Shown piece by piece: positions 17,412 to 24,371 of a stretch of 64,000 nt of DNA. The stretch's first letter is position 1, and each line of letters opens with the position of its first letter. This DNA is from JAVBRA01 sp031548435 (GTDB lineage: Bacteria > Bacteroidota > Bacteroidia > Bacteroidales > Rikenellaceae). Location of the stretch: contig JAVBRA010000006.1 of assembly GCA_031548435.1 (NCBI GenBank), positions 67,406 through 131,405 of the forward strand. Reading direction: 5' to 3'. A model generated the notes under the pieces. It was not told the DNA's origin, searched no databases, and saw nothing but the letters and a program-made list of their open reading frames with translations. A program made the translations under genes and the position numbers.

Positions 17412-18479
17412 ATGGATAAACGGAACATACTGGTCACCGGCGGCGCCGGGTTCATCGGGTCGCACGTGGTGCGGCTGCTGGTGAATAAGTATCCTCATTA
17501 CCATATCTTTAACCTCGATAACCTGACCTATGCCGGCAATCTCGAAAATCTGACGGATATCGAAAGCGCCCCGAACTACACGTTCATCCGGGCCGATATC
17601 TGCGACGTCGAGGCTGTGTTTGAAGTGCTTGTAAATCACGCTATTGACGGAGTAATCCATCTGGCTGCCGAAAGCCATGTCGATCGGTCGATCGCCGATC
17701 CGTCGGCCTTTGCCCGCACCAACGTCATGGGCACGCTGTCGCTGTTGCAGGCGGCTGTGCAGGCGTGGAAAGGGGCGATGGCCGGCAAACGGTTCTACCA
17801 CATCTCGACCGACGAGGTATACGGCTCGCTCGACGGCGGCGGGCTGTTCTCCGAATCGACCCCGTACGACCCCCGCAGTCCGTACTCGGCGTCCAAGGCC
17901 GCTTCGGATCATTTTGTGCGCGCCTATCACAACACCTACGGCCTGCCGGTGGTGGTGTCGAACTGCTCGAACAACTACGGGCCCAATCAGTTCCCGGAAA
18001 AACTGATCCCGCTGTTCATCCATAACATCGTGGAGGGAAAGCCGTTGCCGGTGTACGGGCGGGGTGAGAACGTGCGCGACTGGCTCTATGTCGAGGATCA
18101 CGCCCGGGCCATCGATGCCGTGTTCCATCGGGGCGGGGTGGGAGAGACCTATAACATCGGCGGGTGCAATGAGTGGCGCAATATCGACCTGATACACAAA
18201 TTGATAGATGTGACAGACCGTTTGCTGGGGCGTCCGGCGGGACAAAGCGAGAAACTGATCGCTTACGTTGCCGACCGTCCCGGGCACGACCTGCGTTACG
18301 CCATCGACGCCTCGAAAATAAAATGGGAACTGGGCTGGGAACCTCAGCTGCAATTCGAGCAGGGGCTTGAGCGGACGGTCGGGTGGTATCTGTCGAACGC
18401 TCGGTGGCTCAGCCATATCGCCAGCGGGGAGTACCGGACGTATTACGAAAAAATGTACGGAAACGAAGGCAAGAAGTGA
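17412..18479 (+). CDS. rmlB: dTDP-glucose 4,6-dehydratase
   Basis: Second step of the pathway: dTDP-glucose to dTDP-4-keto-6-deoxyglucose with bound NAD+. 355 residues. Rossmann motif ILVTGGAGFIGSHVVR, catalytic region ISTDEVYGSLDGG (Thr-Asp-Glu triad), then YSASKAASDHFVRAY (YxxxK) and NCSNNYGPNQFPEKLIP. I chose ATG 17412; the frame runs back to 17346 but that part overlaps rmlD and does not look like protein of this family. It completes the rmlA-C-D-B set. Confidence 0.97.
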   Translation: MDKRNILVTGGAGFIGSHVVRLLVNKYPHYHIFNLDNLTYAGNLENLTDIESAPNYTFIRADICDVEAVFEVLVNHAIDGVIHLAAESHVDRSIADPSAFARTNVMGTLSLLQAAVQAWKGAMAGKRFYHISTDEVYGSLDGGGLFSESTPYDPRSPYSASKAASDHFVRAYHNTYGLPVVVSNCSNNYGPNQFPEKLIPLFIHNIVEGKPLPVYGRGENVRDWLYVEDHARAIDAVFHRGGVGETYNIGGCNEWRNIDLIHKLIDVTDRLLGRPAGQSEKLIAYVADRPGHDLRYAIDASKIKWELGWEPQLQFEQGLERTVGWYLSNARWLSHIASGEYRTYYEKMYGNEGKK

Positions 18480-18481
18480 CG

Positions 18482-18749
18482 ATGAAAGGTTTCGAAAGGG
18501 GTGGCGTCAGTTATCTTTTCCATCGTAGACGGGGAGGGAGATCTCTCGGTCAGCGGATTGGATTCCTTGCAGGCCGCACATGTACAATGGCTTGCCGGAA
18601 GACTCGAAGTTGGAGATAAAGTACGTTTCAGAGTGGCGGAGGCAGACAGGATTTCCGACATACGAAAACGGCGCTTCAAAGACAGGAAAAAACTTAAGGA
18701 GGAATATTTGCGCCTTAAAAAAAAACTTACTGAGAAAGGGCTGCTATGA
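18482..18749 (+). pseudogene. Small protein of unknown function, likely frameshifted near its start
   Basis: The reading frame 18501-18749 gives 82 residues from a GTG, with the features GDKVRFRVAEADRISDI and a Lys-rich helix ending KKLTEKGLL. An ATG at 18482, two bases after the rmlB stop, starts MKGF in another frame, exactly as the next gene starts MKGF. Removing one G from the GGGG run at about 18497-18500 would join ATG 18482 to the 82-residue frame. The domain is related to the following gene (DLDMGDEIEVEMAESDEASI there). No family recognised. It could be an intact GTG-start gene, a sequencing error or real decay. Confidence 0.5.
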
Positions 18750-19118
18750 AGGGGTTTATACTGAAGTTCAGAGGGTCGTCGTACAAAATCGGAGTCCCGG
18801 AAGGGGTGACCTCTATAACGGCCAATGTCATATCGCACCAATTTTTTCATACTCCGTTTCGTGCAGGGGGACTTAAAACACCCGGGAATATTACGGTCGA
18901 ATGGGTGTCAGCAGATCTGGATATGGGAGATGAAATTGAAGTTGAAATGGCCGAATCCGATGAAGCGTCGATTCCTGTTTCCGAAGAACTTTATCAGGCA
19001 GGATGTCATGGCCTGGTGCGCGCAACGCGCAAAAGAAGAAGGGCCGGATTGGGGTTGGCAATTGAACCGGTTCCGTGAACTGGAAAAGGTGCTTAAAAGC
19101 GAGGGGCTGATAGAATAA
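18746..19118 (+). pseudogene. Paralogue of the preceding small protein, frameshifted in its last third
   Basis: ATG 18746 overlaps the previous stop by four bases. The frame reads MKGFILKFRGSSYKIGVPEG and continues to about SEELYQ (near 18998), after which the original frame turns into an Arg-rich unlikely tail ending at 19078. In the +1-shifted frame the sequence continues sensibly as QDVMAWCAQRAKEEGPDWGW and ends FRELEKVLKSEGLIE at 19118, matching the C-terminus of the preceding small protein (LRLKKKLTEKGLL). A single-base indel near 18990-19005 is therefore likely. Function unknown; position after rmlB may be incidental. Confidence 0.55.
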
Positions 19119-19140
19119 ATGTCTCTCGGCCAAGAGTGCA

Positions 19141-19171
19141 AAAACAAAAACGGAAGCCGCAATGACTTCCG
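19141..19171 (-). terminator. Terminator of tRNA-Leu
   Basis: On the minus strand a 6-bp stem (CGGAAG/CTTCCG, 19151-19156 with 19166-19171) is followed by GTTTTTGTTTT. Confidence 0.75.
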
Positions 19172-19178
19172 CTTTCAG

Positions 19179-19262
19179 TGCCCAGGACAAGAGTCGAACT
19201 TGCACGCCGTAACCGGCACTACCCCCTCAAAGTAGCGTGTCTACCAATTCCACCACCTGGGC
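19179..19262 (-). tRNA. tRNA-Leu (anticodon GAG)
   Basis: 84-base class II tRNA on the minus strand. The 7-bp acceptor is GCCCAGG/CCTGGGC, the D-arm contains TGGAATTGGTAGACAC, the anticodon loop TTGAGGG is closed by CTACT/GGTAG, a long variable arm follows, and the T-arm has GTTCGAC. The 3' CCA is not encoded. Confidence 0.93.
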
Positions 19263-19272
19263 TTTGCAGGTG

Positions 19273-19280
19273 CAAATGTA
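19273..19280 (-). promoter_or_regulatory. -7 promoter box of tRNA-Leu
   Basis: TACATTTG on the minus strand, 10 bases before the mature 5' end. Confidence 0.65.
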
Positions 19281-19356
19281 GGTAAAAAACCCAGACTTCC
19301 AAAATTCGTTGGAAATTATTCCGCAGGCTGCGGGAGGCAGAATTATTTCGCACAGG

Positions 19357-20475
19357 ATGACCGAAGAAAAAGAAGCACCGAACGAACACCTCCGCCGGAT
19401 CGGGAGCATTTTTGCACCCCGGTTGCGGGAGTGGTACCGTGCCAACAAGCGCGAGTTGCCCTGGCGCGGTACGACCGATCCCTACCGGATATGGATATCT
19501 GAAGTGGTGTTGCAGCAAACTCGTGTGGATCAGGGAATTGGTTATTACCTTCGGTTTGTGGCCCGGTTCCCCGATGTGCGTTCTTTGGCGGTGGCCGACG
19601 AGGAAGAGGTACTCCTCCACTGGCAGGGACTGGGCTATTATTCGCGCGCCCGGAACCTGCATGCGGCGGCGCGGATGATTGTGCAGCAGTCGGATGGCGT
19701 TTTTCCTTCCGACTATTGGTCGTTGCTTCGGTTGAAAGGGGTGGGGGAGTACACGGCGGCGGCCATTGCGTCGATTGCGTGGGGCGAGCCCTGCCCGGTG
19801 GTGGATGGCAATGTGATGCGCTTTTTATCGCGCCTGCTGGCTGTTGATGATCCGGTCGACACGGCTAAAGGGAAGAGAGTGGTGGCCGAGGCTGCACGCG
19901 TGCTGATGGACGCCGCCCATGCAGGAGAGTTCAATCAGGCGTTGATGGAGTTCGGCGCCCTGCATTGTACGCCTTCGGCTCCGGGTTGCGATGCCTGTCC
20001 GTTTGCGGATGTTTGTTTGGCCCGGGCCGCTTCCATGCAGGCGCATTATCCTGTGAAACAGGGCAAAACGAAGGTGAAAGAGCGCTGGCTCTATTATTTT
20101 CATATTCGTTGCGGGTGCGATACGTACCTCGTGAAGCGGCCTCAAAACGGGATATGGGGCGGTCTTTACGAATTTCCGTCCATCGAATCGGAGCGTCCGC
20201 TGTCGTTTGGTGAGCTGGAGCGGCATCCTTTTTTTGCCGGATTGTTTCCTGAACAGGGCAGGGGACGTTTCCGGTTGGTTGTGGAGGGTAAAAAGCATGT
20301 ATTGTCGCACCGCCGGCTAACGGTCGCTTTTTACCGGGCCGAGATTCCGGAATGCATGGCTGACAATGTTAGGCTGGTTAAAGTGTCTGAACACGAGTTA
20401 GATCGATTCCCGGTGCATCGCCTGATGCAGACGTATCTGGAGAATTATTTTGCCGCCCACCCGAAAAAAGAATGA
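19357..20475 (+). CDS. mutY: A/G-specific adenine DNA glycosylase
   Basis: Removes adenine mispaired with 8-oxoguanine. 372 residues from the ATG at 19357; the frame opens earlier, but family members start close to LREWYRANKRELPWRGTTDP. Helix-hairpin-helix and catalytic region: LKGVGEYTAAAIASIAWGE with VDGNVMRFLSR carrying the catalytic Asp. The 4Fe-4S ligands are C-x6-C-x2-C-x5-C in CTPSAPGCDACPFADVC. The C-terminal third (from ERWLYYFHIRCG) is the NUDIX-like 8-oxoG recognition domain. Lies between two tRNA genes and is probably monocistronic. Confidence 0.96.
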   Translation: MTEEKEAPNEHLRRIGSIFAPRLREWYRANKRELPWRGTTDPYRIWISEVVLQQTRVDQGIGYYLRFVARFPDVRSLAVADEEEVLLHWQGLGYYSRARNLHAAARMIVQQSDGVFPSDYWSLLRLKGVGEYTAAAIASIAWGEPCPVVDGNVMRFLSRLLAVDDPVDTAKGKRVVAEAARVLMDAAHAGEFNQALMEFGALHCTPSAPGCDACPFADVCLARAASMQAHYPVKQGKTKVKERWLYYFHIRCGCDTYLVKRPQNGIWGGLYEFPSIESERPLSFGELERHPFFAGLFPEQGRGRFRLVVEGKKHVLSHRRLTVAFYRAEIPECMADNVRLVKVSEHELDRFPVHRLMQTYLENYFAAHPKKE

Positions 20476-20481
20476 AAAAAA

Positions 20482-20512
20482 TTTGGTGTGAATAAAAATA
20501 GGGTTACCTTTG
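20482..20512 (+). promoter_or_regulatory. Promoter of tRNA-Val
   Basis: TTTG (20482-20485), 19-base spacer, TACCTTTG (20505-20512): a complete Bacteroidota -33/-7 promoter. The mature tRNA begins 20 bases downstream. Confidence 0.78.
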
Positions 20513-20532
20513 CACCGTCGTTAAGACAAAAA

Positions 20533-20607
20533 GGGAGCATAGCTCAGCTGGTTCAGAGCATCTGCCTTACAAGCAGAGGGCCGGGGGTTCGAATCCCTCT
20601 GCTCCCA
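20533..20607 (+). tRNA. tRNA-Val (anticodon TAC)
   Basis: 75 bases. Acceptor GGGAGCA/TGCTCCC, D-arm TAGCTCAGCTGGTTCAGAGC, anticodon loop CTTACAA closed by TCTGC/GCAGA, T-arm GGGGGTTCGAATCCC, discriminator A. CCA is not encoded. An integrase relic follows 118 bases downstream, so its 3' end is a plausible element attachment site. Confidence 0.95.
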
Positions 20608-20620
20608 CACAAAGAAAATC

Positions 20621-20654
20621 AAGCACTTGCAAAGTTATTGCAGGTGCTTTTTTT
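20621..20654 (+). terminator. Terminator of tRNA-Val
   Basis: 12-base arms AAGCACTTGCAA/TTGCAGGTGCTT with one mismatch, then a run of seven T. Confidence 0.85.
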
Positions 20655-20725
20655 GTGTGCCTATATTTCGTGGTTTTGCAGTGGTTCAGCTGTCGAGTCA
20701 AACCGGGAGTTAAACCAAAAATCAC

Positions 20726-20877
20726 ATGGCAACAGGTATTAACATCTTGTGTTACAAGTCCAAGACTCTCGCAAATGGCGAACATCCGCTAATGATTCGA
20801 AGGCAAAGGTTCACGTGTATGCGTGAACCTTTATTTATTGTTCCGTCTGTTTGCCGGAATTCCGGGATTCCGGAATG
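20726..20877 (+). pseudogene. Relic of a Bacteroidota tyrosine-type integrase (N-terminal 25 codons)
   Basis: From ATG 20726 the frame reads MATGINILCYKSKTLANG followed by EHPLMIR. This is the characteristic opening of the Arm DNA-binding domain in Bacteroidota phage/ICE integrases (YKSKTLANGEHPxMLR pattern). After about 25 codons homology ends abruptly at 20800, and the remaining frame to 20877 runs through a terminator hairpin and carries no integrase sequence. It lies just downstream of a tRNA gene, the classical integration site. I infer that an element integrated here and was later lost by deletion that removed all but the integrase start. Too short for ordinary gene callers. Confidence 0.7.
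20805..20838 (+). terminator. Hairpin after the integrase relic
   Basis: 11-bp perfect stem AAAGGTTCACG/CGTGAACCTTT followed by ATTTATT. It probably terminated the transcript of the element or of the DNA joined to it by the deletion. Confidence 0.6.
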
Positions 20878-21046
20878 ATGTGTGGACGGGGTATCGCTGT
20901 ACAAAAAATACTCGTTTTTTTTAATTCTGCTATGCGGTTAATCGGTTTGTTGTCAGGGTGTAATATGGTGTGTTGGTTCGTTTGTTCCGGAGGGGCCTTG
21001 AAATTTTCATTGCATATGGATTTGGAATCCCTAAAAATAAAATCCA

Positions 21047-21054
21047 TATATTTG
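21047..21054 (+). promoter_or_regulatory. -7 promoter box of the fimbrial-locus sigma factor
   Basis: TATATTTG, 119 bases before the sigma-factor ATG; a TTTG lies at 21021-21024, 22 bases upstream, slightly far for a -33 box. Confidence 0.55.
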
Positions 21055-21173
21055 CACCGAAATGATTTCTTTGTTTGGGTGAAATTTTGGTAGGCAAATA
21101 CATCATTTTTGCTCCATGGCCGCAAAATAAAACAGCGAAGACGCGCGTTTTAGATTAAAATCTATTTTATCTG

Positions 21174-21815
21174 ATGGCAAAACCAAGGAATAATAGGGAC
21201 GATATCGCTTTGGGTGCAGGCGCTATATTGAGGCGCGAGGCAACCTCCAGGTGCAATCCGGTTGTTTCTGCGCAGACGCTCGAAGCACTTAAAGCAGGTG
21301 ATCACGATGCTTTTAACAAGATATTCGCGCTCTATTTTTCCAAAATCAAATATTTTATCTCGCTGTTGGTTCTTTCGAACGACTGTGCCGAGGAGATCGC
21401 CCAGGGCATTTTTTGCAACCTCTGGGAGAAGCGCAATAAGATCGATGCGTCCAAAAATTTCACTTCCTATCTCTACCTTATTGCCCGGCATGCGGTGTAC
21501 GATTTCCTGCGCCGCAAGAACGTGCGCGACAGTTACGCCGTCGATACATGGGAAATGAACTCCGAACTTCCCAGTTCCGAAGAGTTGGTGATGGCCAAAG
21601 AAACCGAACTGCTGATCGATATCGTCGTCAGCAAAATGCCGGCGCAGCGTAAGAAAATCTTCGAACTGAGCCGTTACGAAAACCTGTCGACCGATGAGAT
21701 CGCCCAACTGCTGGGAATCACCCCCAGCGCCGTCGGGAAACAGTTGCGTCTGGCACTGGATGACGTGCGCCAGGTGATCATGGTGTTTTTGCTGTTGATC
21801 GTATCGCAGCAATAA
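21174..21815 (+). CDS. ECF RNA polymerase sigma factor (FecI-like)
   Basis: 213-residue sigma-70 family factor of the ECF type. Region 2 covers about residues 35-110 (DHDAFNKIFALYFSKIKYF, then FTSYLYLIARHAVYDFLRRK). Region 4 is near residues 140-200 with the helix-turn-helix LSTDEIAQLLGITPSAVGKQ. It ends in a hydrophobic tail (VIMVFLLLIVSQQ) common in Bacteroidota FecI-like factors. A fecR-type gene follows 351 bases later and the fimbrial genes after that, so it most likely directs transcription of this locus under control of that anti-sigma protein. Confidence 0.92.
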   Translation: MAKPRNNRDDIALGAGAILRREATSRCNPVVSAQTLEALKAGDHDAFNKIFALYFSKIKYFISLLVLSNDCAEEIAQGIFCNLWEKRNKIDASKNFTSYLYLIARHAVYDFLRRKNVRDSYAVDTWEMNSELPSSEELVMAKETELLIDIVVSKMPAQRKKIFELSRYENLSTDEIAQLLGITPSAVGKQLRLALDDVRQVIMVFLLLIVSQQ

Positions 21816-22166
21816 GCCATTTCTGAGAATCCCTCTCTCCGATTACAACTAACCCGGAATAATCCCTTTTTGATCATGCCCGCACAGGGCGTTTTGCCGG
21901 TATTCTCCTTTGCCTGCTTGCAAAAGAGAACGGACAGGGCATGCTTTGCCGTGTAAAAGCGGCTGTTTGTTCTGCCTTCTTACGTCTTGTTCCGATTCAG
22001 TTCTCCCTATTCTACAAAAAAATCAATTTGTAAGTATCTGCGTATGAGTGATTTTTATCGAAAATCAAAAAAAAGCGCACATCCGACCTCCCGAAAACAG
22101 GGGGGTGTGCGCATTATTAATGGAAAGCCGAAAAAGAAACACCCCGTTCGGCTGCCGACAAACCGT
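21816..22166. other. Long sigma-fecR gap with a palindromic hairpin
   Basis: 351 bases, unusual because such pairs are normally close. A bulged hairpin lies at 22075-22112 (GCGCAC...GTGCGC outer stem, ACCTCCC/GGGGGGT inner stem), with an A-run before it. The fecR frame stays open upstream of the chosen start, but the encoded Lys-rich sequence is not typical. The gap may hold the promoter recognised by the locus's own sigma factor. Confidence 0.45.
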
Positions 22167-23213
22167 ATGACAAAAGAGAGCACGCGTATCCGGCAGATCG
22201 TGGATCTGTACATAACCAGCACCCTTCCCGAGGAGGTGGCCGGTTCCGTGCAGATGTGGCTTACCAGCGGGGTGCATGCCGAAGAGAAGTCCCAGGCGTT
22301 GGAGGATGTGTACCACCGCATCGACGCCGGCTTCGATAAGGAGGCTTACAGGTCGCTGGAGTCGGTGTGGGATAAACTCGGTTTTCCGGAAGAGGCCAAA
22401 TGCGGAATGAACGAATTGAGGGCTGCCGAAGTCGGACACGAACGTCCGGTTGCCAGGAAGGTTTCTCTGCGCCGTACCCTGCTGAGGGCGGCCGCCGTGC
22501 TGTTTCCGGTTTTGCTGGTTGCGGGGGCCGCGTATTACTTTGTCGCCGGCCGGCCCGACAACACACCGCAGACAGCCGGGGTTTTTGTTCCCGATTCGCT
22601 GGTCACGGGCGCTTCGGCCGAGGGGGAAATAAACCTTGCCGACAGCAGCCGGGTGCTTCTGAACTCCAACAGCATGCTGGTTTATACCGACCACCGGCAA
22701 GCTAAGCTCACAGGTGAAGGATACTTTGAAATAGCCCGCGACCAGGACAGTCCCTTTGTGTTGACGACAGAAAATACCGTGATCACGGTATTGGGCACCG
22801 GGTTCAACGTCGAGGCCTATCCCGGCGCCCGGGTCACCACCGTAACCCTTTATCACGGGTCGGTGCGTTTCGAGGCGGGCGGCTCGGCCCTGACGCTTGA
22901 GCCCGGACAATCCGCTTCGTTCGACAACGCCACCGGTCAGATTACGGTTTCCGACGCGGAAGCCTCCCGTCCGGAATGGATCGCTTCGCGCCTGAATTTC
23001 GACAACGAGCCGATGAGCGATGTGTTCCGCGCTTTGGAGTGGTATTACGGCGTGGAGATCGACTGGGCCGGTGAACCGTGCGCCAATTCGCTGGTGTCGT
23101 TCGTGGTCTACGGCGACGAAAGCATCGACACGGTGATGTCGAACCTGAGCGCTATCAGCGGCGACTTCGGCTGCGAAATAAACGGAAAGAGAATAAAAAT
23201 AAAAACCAGATAA
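22167..23213 (+). CDS. FecR-family anti-sigma factor
   Basis: 348 residues from ATG 22167. The cytoplasmic sigma-binding part covers about residues 1-100, a single transmembrane helix about 105-128 (LLRAAAVLFPVLLVAGAAYY), then the periplasmic FecR domain (INLADSSRVLLNSNSMLVY, GEGYFEIARDQDSPFVL, VLGTGFNVEAYPG) and a C-terminal DUF4974 domain (LNFDNEPMSDVFRALEWYYG). FecR proteins hold the ECF sigma at the membrane and respond to an STN domain of an outer-membrane partner. Here no TonB receptor follows; instead the next gene, 5 bases away, encodes an STN domain fused to a DUF3575 barrel. Confidence 0.92.
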   Translation: MTKESTRIRQIVDLYITSTLPEEVAGSVQMWLTSGVHAEEKSQALEDVYHRIDAGFDKEAYRSLESVWDKLGFPEEAKCGMNELRAAEVGHERPVARKVSLRRTLLRAAAVLFPVLLVAGAAYYFVAGRPDNTPQTAGVFVPDSLVTGASAEGEINLADSSRVLLNSNSMLVYTDHRQAKLTGEGYFEIARDQDSPFVLTTENTVITVLGTGFNVEAYPGARVTTVTLYHGSVRFEAGGSALTLEPGQSASFDNATGQITVSDAEASRPEWIASRLNFDNEPMSDVFRALEWYYGVEIDWAGEPCANSLVSFVVYGDESIDTVMSNLSAISGDFGCEINGKRIKIKTR

Positions 23214-23218
23214 CAGGA

Positions 23219-24352
23219 ATGTACTTGAATCACAAAAGATCGTTGTCGATCCGGCGAAAACTTATGGTACTTGCCATATTGGCCGTGTTGGCGACGCCCA
23301 CCCTGCATGCGCAGGGGAACAGGGTGGTGTTGTCGGCGAACAACCTGTCGCTTTCCGAGGCTTTCAGGCAGATCGAGGCCCAGACCGGGATGAACGTTGC
23401 GGTCAACCTTTCGAAAACGGATGTCTCGAAGATGGTGCACGTGTCGAAAAAAGAAGGGACTCCGCAGGAGATCCTCGACCAGTTGCTTGCCGGCACCGGC
23501 CATACTTACGTTACGAACGACCGCAGCATTCTGATCATTCCTCCCAAAGACGATTCCGTTCCTGTTGCGCAACCGGCCCGCCCCCGGAATGCGGCTCCGG
23601 CTTTTGTGCCTGAGGGCGGAGGCGATCCCGATTTCGAACGGGCCGTGCGGATGCACATGGAGCGGAACCCGCCCCGTGAGATCCTGGTGCCGAGCAACGC
23701 TCCGCCCATCGTACGCACCGAGGAGGTGACGACCATCGTCGCTCCCGATCCGGACGGAACCTATCTCTATCCGTCGCAGGAGAGGCCGGTAACGTTTGCC
23801 GCGGATAGGTTTTCGTCGGTGCCCTACCGCACCAGCCTGCGCAAGTTCACTGTTAAAACCAACCTGTTGTGGGCCGCCACGCTTACGCCCAACCTGGGGG
23901 TGGAGATCGGCCTGGGACGCAAGACCACCCTCGAACTGATGGGCGGCTACAATCCATGGAACCTCGATGGTTCGTTCGAGGACAATAAAAAATTGGTGCA
24001 TACCGTCATCAAGCCCGAATTCCGCTACTGGCTCTGCGAGCGTTTCAACGGACACTTCTTCGGCGTGCACGCTTTCTATGCCAACTACAATGTTTCGGGT
24101 TACGACATTCCGCTGCTTTTTGAAAAGGAATACCGCTACGAGGGCACTGCCTTCGGCGCCGGTATCTCGTATGGTTATTACTGGCCCTGGAGCAGGCATT
24201 GGGGGTTGGAGTTCAATGTGGGTGCGGGAGTGGCCCTGATGAACTACGAAAAGTACAATTGCGAAAAATGCAGCGCCTCGCTCGGAACCTTCGAAAAAAC
24301 CTATGTGGGGCCGACCAGCGCGGGCGTCAAGCTGATTTACACGATAAAATAA
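23219..24352 (+). CDS. STN-domain / DUF3575 outer-membrane protein of the fimbrial locus
   Basis: 377 residues from ATG 23219, five bases after the fecR stop; the frame continues upstream only inside fecR. A signal peptide (hydrophobic core LMVLAILAVLATPTLHA) ends near residue 31. Residues ~35-107 form an STN (secretin/TonB short N-terminal) domain: VVLSANNLSLSEAFRQIEAQ, then PQEILDQLLAGTGHTYV and DRSILIIP. A Pro-rich linker (~108-210) leads to a DUF3575 barrel from KTNLLWAATLTPNLGVEIGL with GGYNPWN, KPEFRYWLCERFNGHFFGVH. Stand-alone DUF3575 proteins are usual partners of Mfa fimbriae. The added STN domain is what TonB receptors use to signal to FecR, so this looks like the surface input of the adjacent sigma/anti-sigma pair. 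Confidence 0.85.
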   Translation: MYLNHKRSLSIRRKLMVLAILAVLATPTLHAQGNRVVLSANNLSLSEAFRQIEAQTGMNVAVNLSKTDVSKMVHVSKKEGTPQEILDQLLAGTGHTYVTNDRSILIIPPKDDSVPVAQPARPRNAAPAFVPEGGGDPDFERAVRMHMERNPPREILVPSNAPPIVRTEEVTTIVAPDPDGTYLYPSQERPVTFAADRFSSVPYRTSLRKFTVKTNLLWAATLTPNLGVEIGLGRKTTLELMGGYNPWNLDGSFEDNKKLVHTVIKPEFRYWLCERFNGHFFGVHAFYANYNVSGYDIPLLFEKEYRYEGTAFGAGISYGYYWPWSRHWGLEFNVGAGVALMNYEKYNCEKCSASLGTFEKTYVGPTSAGVKLIYTIK

Positions 24353-24371
24353 CGGAACGGGATAGAGGAAT

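Larger units (their letters stand above)
20608..21173. other. Intergenic region: integrase relic, hairpins, sigma promoter
   Basis: 566 bases. Besides the two hairpins, the integrase relic and the promoter box at 21047, the stretch 20880-21040 contains no gene I can support. Confidence 0.6.

Noticed and set aside
20533..20607. Attachment-site direct repeat of the tRNA-Val 3' end
   Set aside because: I found no second copy of the tRNA 3' sequence in the window, so an att pair is not claimed.
20488..20742. 84-codon frame running through tRNA-Val
   Set aside because: It covers the tRNA and its terminator; no protein-like content. The integrase relic uses a different frame starting at 20726.
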